Shown piece by piece: positions 60,925-64,000 of a stretch of 64,000 bases of DNA. Each line of letters begins with the position of its first letter. Position 1 is the first letter of the stretch. Source of the DNA: Cellulomonas sp. JZ18. GTDB taxonomy: Bacteria > Actinomycetota > Actinomycetes > Actinomycetales > Cellulomonadaceae. The notes below the pieces were generated by a model. It saw only the letters and a list, made by a program, of their open reading frames with translations, searched no databases and was not told the origin of the DNA. The position numbers were made by a program, and so were the translations under genes. The stretch lies in NCBI RefSeq assembly GCF_009720485.1, contig NZ_CP045245.1, positions 1,984,001-2,048,000 on the forward strand, written 5' to 3'.

Positions 60925-62310
60925 TCAGCCCGCCGGTGTCGCCTCGACGCGCGGCCACAGGTCCTCGGCCGGGGGCGACCACGTCGCCGCGTCGGCGGGC
61001 ACCTGCTCCCCGGACCGGATGTCCTTGACCTCGTCCTCGCCGGGCGTGCCGTCGGCGCCGTCGTCGCCGACGAACCACACGTAGGGGATGCCGCGCCGGT
61101 CCGCGTGCCGGATCTGCTTGCCGAACTTCGCGGCGCTGGGCGCCACCTCGGCGGGCACGCCGCGCGCCCGCAGCGCCGCCGCGACCGCGTCCGAGCGCCC
61201 GCGGCGCTCCTCGGACGTCACGGCGACGAGCACGGCCGTGGGCACCGACCGGGTGGCGCGCACGAGACCGGCGCCGAGCAGGCGCGAGACGAGACGCGAC
61301 ACGCCGATGGACAGGCCGACGCCGGGGTAGGTCGTCGCCCCGTCGGACGCGAGCGTGTCGTAGCGCCCGCCGGAGCAGATGGAGCCCAGGTCCTCGTGCC
61401 CGACGAGCACCGTCTCGTACACGGAGCCCGTGTAGTAGTCGAGACCGCGCGCGATGCGCAGGTCCGCGACGACGACGCCGGGAGCGCGCTGCGCGGCGGC
61501 GGCGACGAGCGCACCCAGCTCCGCGAGCCCCTCCTCGAGCAGGTCGGTCCCGGCGCCGTGCTCGGCGGCGAGGGCGCGCACACGGTCGACGACGCCGGCG
61601 TCGTCGCCGCGCACCTCGGCCAGGCGCAGGCACGCCCGCGCCTGCTCGGGCGTGGCGCCGGCCTCGGCGACGAGCAGGTCGGCGACCGCGTCCGGGCCGA
61701 TCTTGTCCAGCTTGTCGATCGAGCGCAGGACCGCCTCGACGTCGTCCAGCCCGAGACCCCGGTAGAACCCCTCCGCGACCTTCCGGTTGTTCACGAGGAT
61801 GCGCACGGGCGGCACGCCGATCCCCCGCAGGGCACCGAGGGCGTCCGCCATGACGAGCGGCAGCTCGACCTCGTAGTGGTACGGCAGGGCGCCCGCCCCG
61901 ACGACGTCGATGTCCGCCTGCACGAACTCCCGGAAGCGCCCGTCCTGGGGGCGCTCGCCGCGCCACACCTTCTGGATCTGGTAGCGCCGGAAGGGGAACG
62001 CGAGGTGGCCGGCGTTCTCCAGGACGTAGCGCGCGAACGGCACCGTGAGGTCGAAGTGCAGGCCGAGCCGGCGGCCGGGGTCCTGCTCGTCCGCGTCCGC
62101 GTCCTCCTGCAGACGCCGCAGCACGTAGACCTCCTTGGAGGTCTCGCCCTTGCGCAGCAGCTGGTCGAGCGGCTCGACCGCGCGCGTCTCGATCCCCGCG
62201 AACCCGTGCAGCTCGAACGTGCGCCGCAGGGTGTCGAGCACGTGCTGCTCGACGAGCCGCCCCTCGGGCAGCCACTCGGGGAATCCGGACAGGGGTGTGG
62301 GTCGCGCCAT
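60925..62310 (-). CDS. hisS: Histidyl-tRNA synthetase
   Basis: Charges tRNA-His. The 461-residue class II synthetase starts ARPTPLSGFPEWLPEGRLVEQHVLDTLRRTF and carries LGLHFDLTVPFARYVLEN, QKVWRGERPQDGRFREFVQADIDVVG (motif 2), the HisA motif ARGLDYYTGSVYET and motif 3 GVGLSIGVSRL. The long relaxed C-terminal anticodon domain includes KFGKQIRHADRRGIPYVWFVG. ATG at 62310. Confidence 0.97.
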   Translation of the reverse strand: MARPTPLSGFPEWLPEGRLVEQHVLDTLRRTFELHGFAGIETRAVEPLDQLLRKGETSKEVYVLRRLQEDADADEQDPGRRLGLHFDLTVPFARYVLENAGHLAFPFRRYQIQKVWRGERPQDGRFREFVQADIDVVGAGALPYHYEVELPLVMADALGALRGIGVPPVRILVNNRKVAEGFYRGLGLDDVEAVLRSIDKLDKIGPDAVADLLVAEAGATPEQARACLRLAEVRGDDAGVVDRVRALAAEHGAGTDLLEEGLAELGALVAAAAQRAPGVVVADLRIARGLDYYTGSVYETVLVGHEDLGSICSGGRYDTLASDGATTYPGVGLSIGVSRLVSRLLGAGLVRATRSVPTAVLVAVTSEERRGRSDAVAAALRARGVPAEVAPSAAKFGKQIRHADRRGIPYVWFVGDDGADGTPGEDEVKDIRSGEQVPADAATWSPPAEDLWPRVEATPAG

Positions 62311-62360
62311 GCGCCCGATGATCCCAGACGTACGACGCCCGTCGGCGCGTCCCGGCGACG

Positions 62361-63083
62361 TCAGCGCGGGCGCGGCAGGTAGGGGTTGGTCGCAAGCTCG
62401 GTCCGCACGTCGGTCGCGGGCCCGTGCCCGGGCAGGACGACGGCGTCCGGCGGGAGCGTCGCGACGACGTCGCGCAGCGTGGCGGCCATCACCGCGTCGT
62501 CCCCGCCGGGCAGGTCGGTGCGCCCGATGCTGCCGGCGAACAGCACGTCCCCGGACAGCACGGTCGGGGCGGGACGCCCCTCGTCGACGAGGTACAGGGT
62601 GGACCCCTCGGTGTGACCGGGCGCGTGCCGGGCGACCAGCCGCACGTCGTCCCAGACCAGCTCGACGTCGGCCGACCGGCCGTCCGCCGGCGACCCGAAC
62701 GCCTCGACGCGTGCCGGCGGTCGCCACCCCGCGAGGTCGACGCCCGCGGCGACGAGCGCCTGTGCGAGCGGCCCCCGCGGGTCGTGCCGCGGGTCGAGGA
62801 CCCCGAGCGTCCCGAACGGGTCCGCCAGGCGGTACGCGTCGGCCGCGTGCAGGACGAGGGGCACGTCGTACGCCGCTGCGAGGGCGGGCGCGTCCCACGT
62901 GTGGTCGGCGTGCCCGTGCGTGGCCAGGACGGCCCGGGGCCGCAGGCCCTCCCGCTCGACGAGCGTCCGCACCTGCTCCCCCGCCCCCGCGCCCGCGTCC
63001 ACGACGACGCACGAGCCGCGCGTCCCGACGACCACCGAGCACCGCGCGCCGAACACGGGTGCGACCAGCGTGAGGATCTGCAT
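62361..63083 (-). CDS. Metallo-beta-lactamase fold hydrolase (glyoxalase II-like)
   Basis: A 240-residue hydrolase of the MBL superfamily. It has the metal motif ATHGHADHTWD (HxHxDH, about residues 56-61), the next histidine in APGHTEGSTLYLVD, the aspartate in LSGDVLFAGSIGRTDLPGG and the last histidine in VLPGHGPATD. This set is glyoxalase II-like. ATG at 63083. It precedes hisS by 50 bases in the same direction, a common pairing. Natural substrate unknown. Confidence 0.92.
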   Translation of the reverse strand: MQILTLVAPVFGARCSVVVGTRGSCVVVDAGAGAGEQVRTLVEREGLRPRAVLATHGHADHTWDAPALAAAYDVPLVLHAADAYRLADPFGTLGVLDPRHDPRGPLAQALVAAGVDLAGWRPPARVEAFGSPADGRSADVELVWDDVRLVARHAPGHTEGSTLYLVDEGRPAPTVLSGDVLFAGSIGRTDLPGGDDAVMAATLRDVVATLPPDAVVLPGHGPATDVRTELATNPYLPRPR

Positions 63084-63246
63084 GCCCGCACGCTAGACCT
63101 CGCGTCCCGCCGTTCGGGCGCCCCGTGCGGGGCACGGCGTGCGGGGTGGTCGCGGCGTGCCGCGCCCTGCCTAGACTGTGCCGGGTCCGGCGGGGGTCCG
63201 GGCGCGGCGCGGCGCATGGTCCGCGGGACGACGACGAGGGGTGGCG

Positions 63247-64000
63247 GTGAACTCCAAGCGCGAGTACGAGCGGCGGCGCTACGAGAAGTGGCAGGCCCGT
63301 CGGGCCGCCGCGCAGGCCCGCCACCGGCGTCAGCGCGTGATCGCCGGGGCGGTCGCCGGCGCACTGGTGCTCGGTACGGGCATCGTCGCCGCCGTCGCGC
63401 TGTCGCGGGACGAGGACGCTCCCCCGGCCGCCACCGCCACGCCCACCGCCGAGGCGACGCCCGCACCGACGTACCCCGCCCGTGAGGGCAACGGCGGCGT
63501 CGTGCCGGACCCCGCCGCGGCGGAGGGACGCACCTGGACCGGCACGATCACGACGTCGCAGGGGCCCGTCGAGGTGGAGCTCGACGGCGCCGTCGCGCCG
63601 CAGGCGGTCGCGAACTTCGTGACGCTCGCGCAGGAGGGCTACTTCGACGGCACCCTGTGCCACCGCCTCGTGACCACGGGCATCCACGTGCTGCAGTGCG
63701 GGGACCCGACGGCGACCGGCACGGGCGGCCCCGGCTACAGCTGGGGGCCCGTGGAGAACGCCCCGGCGGACGACGTCTACCCCGCCGGCACGATCGCGAT
63801 GGCCCGCATCGGCAACGACGCCGAGTCGATGGGCAGCCAGTTCTTCCTCGTCTACGAGGACTCGACCATCCCGTCCGACACGGCGGGTGGCTACACCGTG
63901 TTCGGCCGCATCACGTCCGGGTTGGACGTCGTGCAGGCCATCGCTGACGCCGGGACGCAGCCGGGCTCCGAGCGGCCCGTCCAGGACGTCACCATCGAGG
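63247..64000 (+). CDS. Membrane-anchored peptidyl-prolyl isomerase, cyclophilin type (cut by right edge)
   Basis: The first 251 codons are present. A basic cytoplasmic start (NSKREYERRRYEKWQARR) precedes one membrane segment (RVIAGAVAGALVLGTGIVAAVAL), an Ala/Pro/Thr linker and a cyclophilin domain: APQAVANFVTLAQEGYFDGTLCHRL, then GTIAMARIGNDAESMGSQFFLVYEDS and TVFGRITSGLDVV. The F/H/Q residues of the active site are conserved in part (MGSQFFL). The GTG at 63247 is chosen because GAGGGG ends five bases upstream; GTG at 63241 is too close to it. Probably an extracytoplasmic folding factor. Confidence 0.93.
   Translation, partial: MNSKREYERRRYEKWQARRAAAQARHRRQRVIAGAVAGALVLGTGIVAAVALSRDEDAPPAATATPTAEATPAPTYPAREGNGGVVPDPAAAEGRTWTGTITTSQGPVEVELDGAVAPQAVANFVTLAQEGYFDGTLCHRLVTTGIHVLQCGDPTATGTGGPGYSWGPVENAPADDVYPAGTIAMARIGNDAESMGSQFFLVYEDSTIPSDTAGGYTVFGRITSGLDVVQAIADAGTQPGSERPVQDVTIE

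Overview
The window is about 75% GC, with genes packed end to end. Starts are often GTG and ATGA, GTGA or TGATG stop/start overlaps are common. Gene content and order point to a high-GC actinobacterium, most likely Micrococcales (a Cellulomonas-like organism); that placement is inference. Supporting signs are the actinobacterial integration host factor mIHF, a PyrR-binding loop that overlaps a Shine-Dalgarno, a perfect TCGAAC-N4-GTTCGA LexA box, a helicase-degenerate PriA and the Rv2578c-type radical SAM protein. No insertion sequence, prophage, CRISPR array, tRNA or rRNA was seen. The only gene-free stretch longer than 300 bases (1641-1952) holds an FMN riboswitch.

Layout, read along the minus strand that carries most genes (right to left). 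(1) 57-64 kb: a cyclophilin cut by the right edge, a metallo-hydrolase, hisS, an unknown protein, a radical SAM gene under a LexA box, aspS and an acetyltransferase. (2) 50-56 kb: an MMPL exporter (plus strand), rarA, rpsD with a structured leader, and two small envelope-type proteins (DUF948, DUF6167). (3) 45-50 kb: alaS-ruvX-mltG-aroE. (4) 32-45 kb: a nearly complete type IV pilus locus, pilB-pilT-pilC-pilA, then three further prepilin-like genes, the prepilin peptidase and pilM-pilN-pilO, lying between aroE and aroC. (5) 27-32 kb: aroC, a haem peroxidase gene, aroK, aroB (shikimate pathway). (6) 24-27 kb: a SatD-like regulator with a DUF3307-like membrane protein, facing a DUF6541-type polytopic membrane protein across a shared double-palindrome operator. 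(7) 23-24 kb: efp and nusB. (8) 20.7-23 kb: a GGDEF-EAL cyclic-di-GMP protein (plus strand). (9) 11-20.7 kb: the pyrimidine operon pyrR-pyrB-pyrC-(bPH-like)-carA-carB-pyrF, then mihF. (10) 0-11 kb: gmk, rpoZ, coaBC, metK, priA, fmt, rsmB, rpe and a riboswitch-controlled ribD-ribE.

The most important quality observation is that six conserved genes (fmt, aroK, the haem peroxidase, the prepilin peptidase, pilM, aspS) each carry what looks like a one-base contraction of a G/C homopolymer of 4-6 bases. Restoring one base in each gives an in-frame protein of family length, and for fmt, pilM and aspS a perfect stop/start overlap with the next gene. Because fmt and aspS are core genes, I read these as sequencing or assembly errors, not biology. 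They create a spurious peroxidase-shikimate kinase fusion.

The most interesting biology is the set of cis-regulatory elements (FMN riboswitch, PyrR loop, LexA box next to the radical SAM start, paired CAAGG-N6-CCTTG operator over symmetrical divergent promoters), the haem peroxidase gene inside the aro gene run, and the monoderm type IV pilus locus with no secretin gene, a PilT carrying a long Pro-rich N-terminal extension and four prepilins that all share a 17-residue leader.
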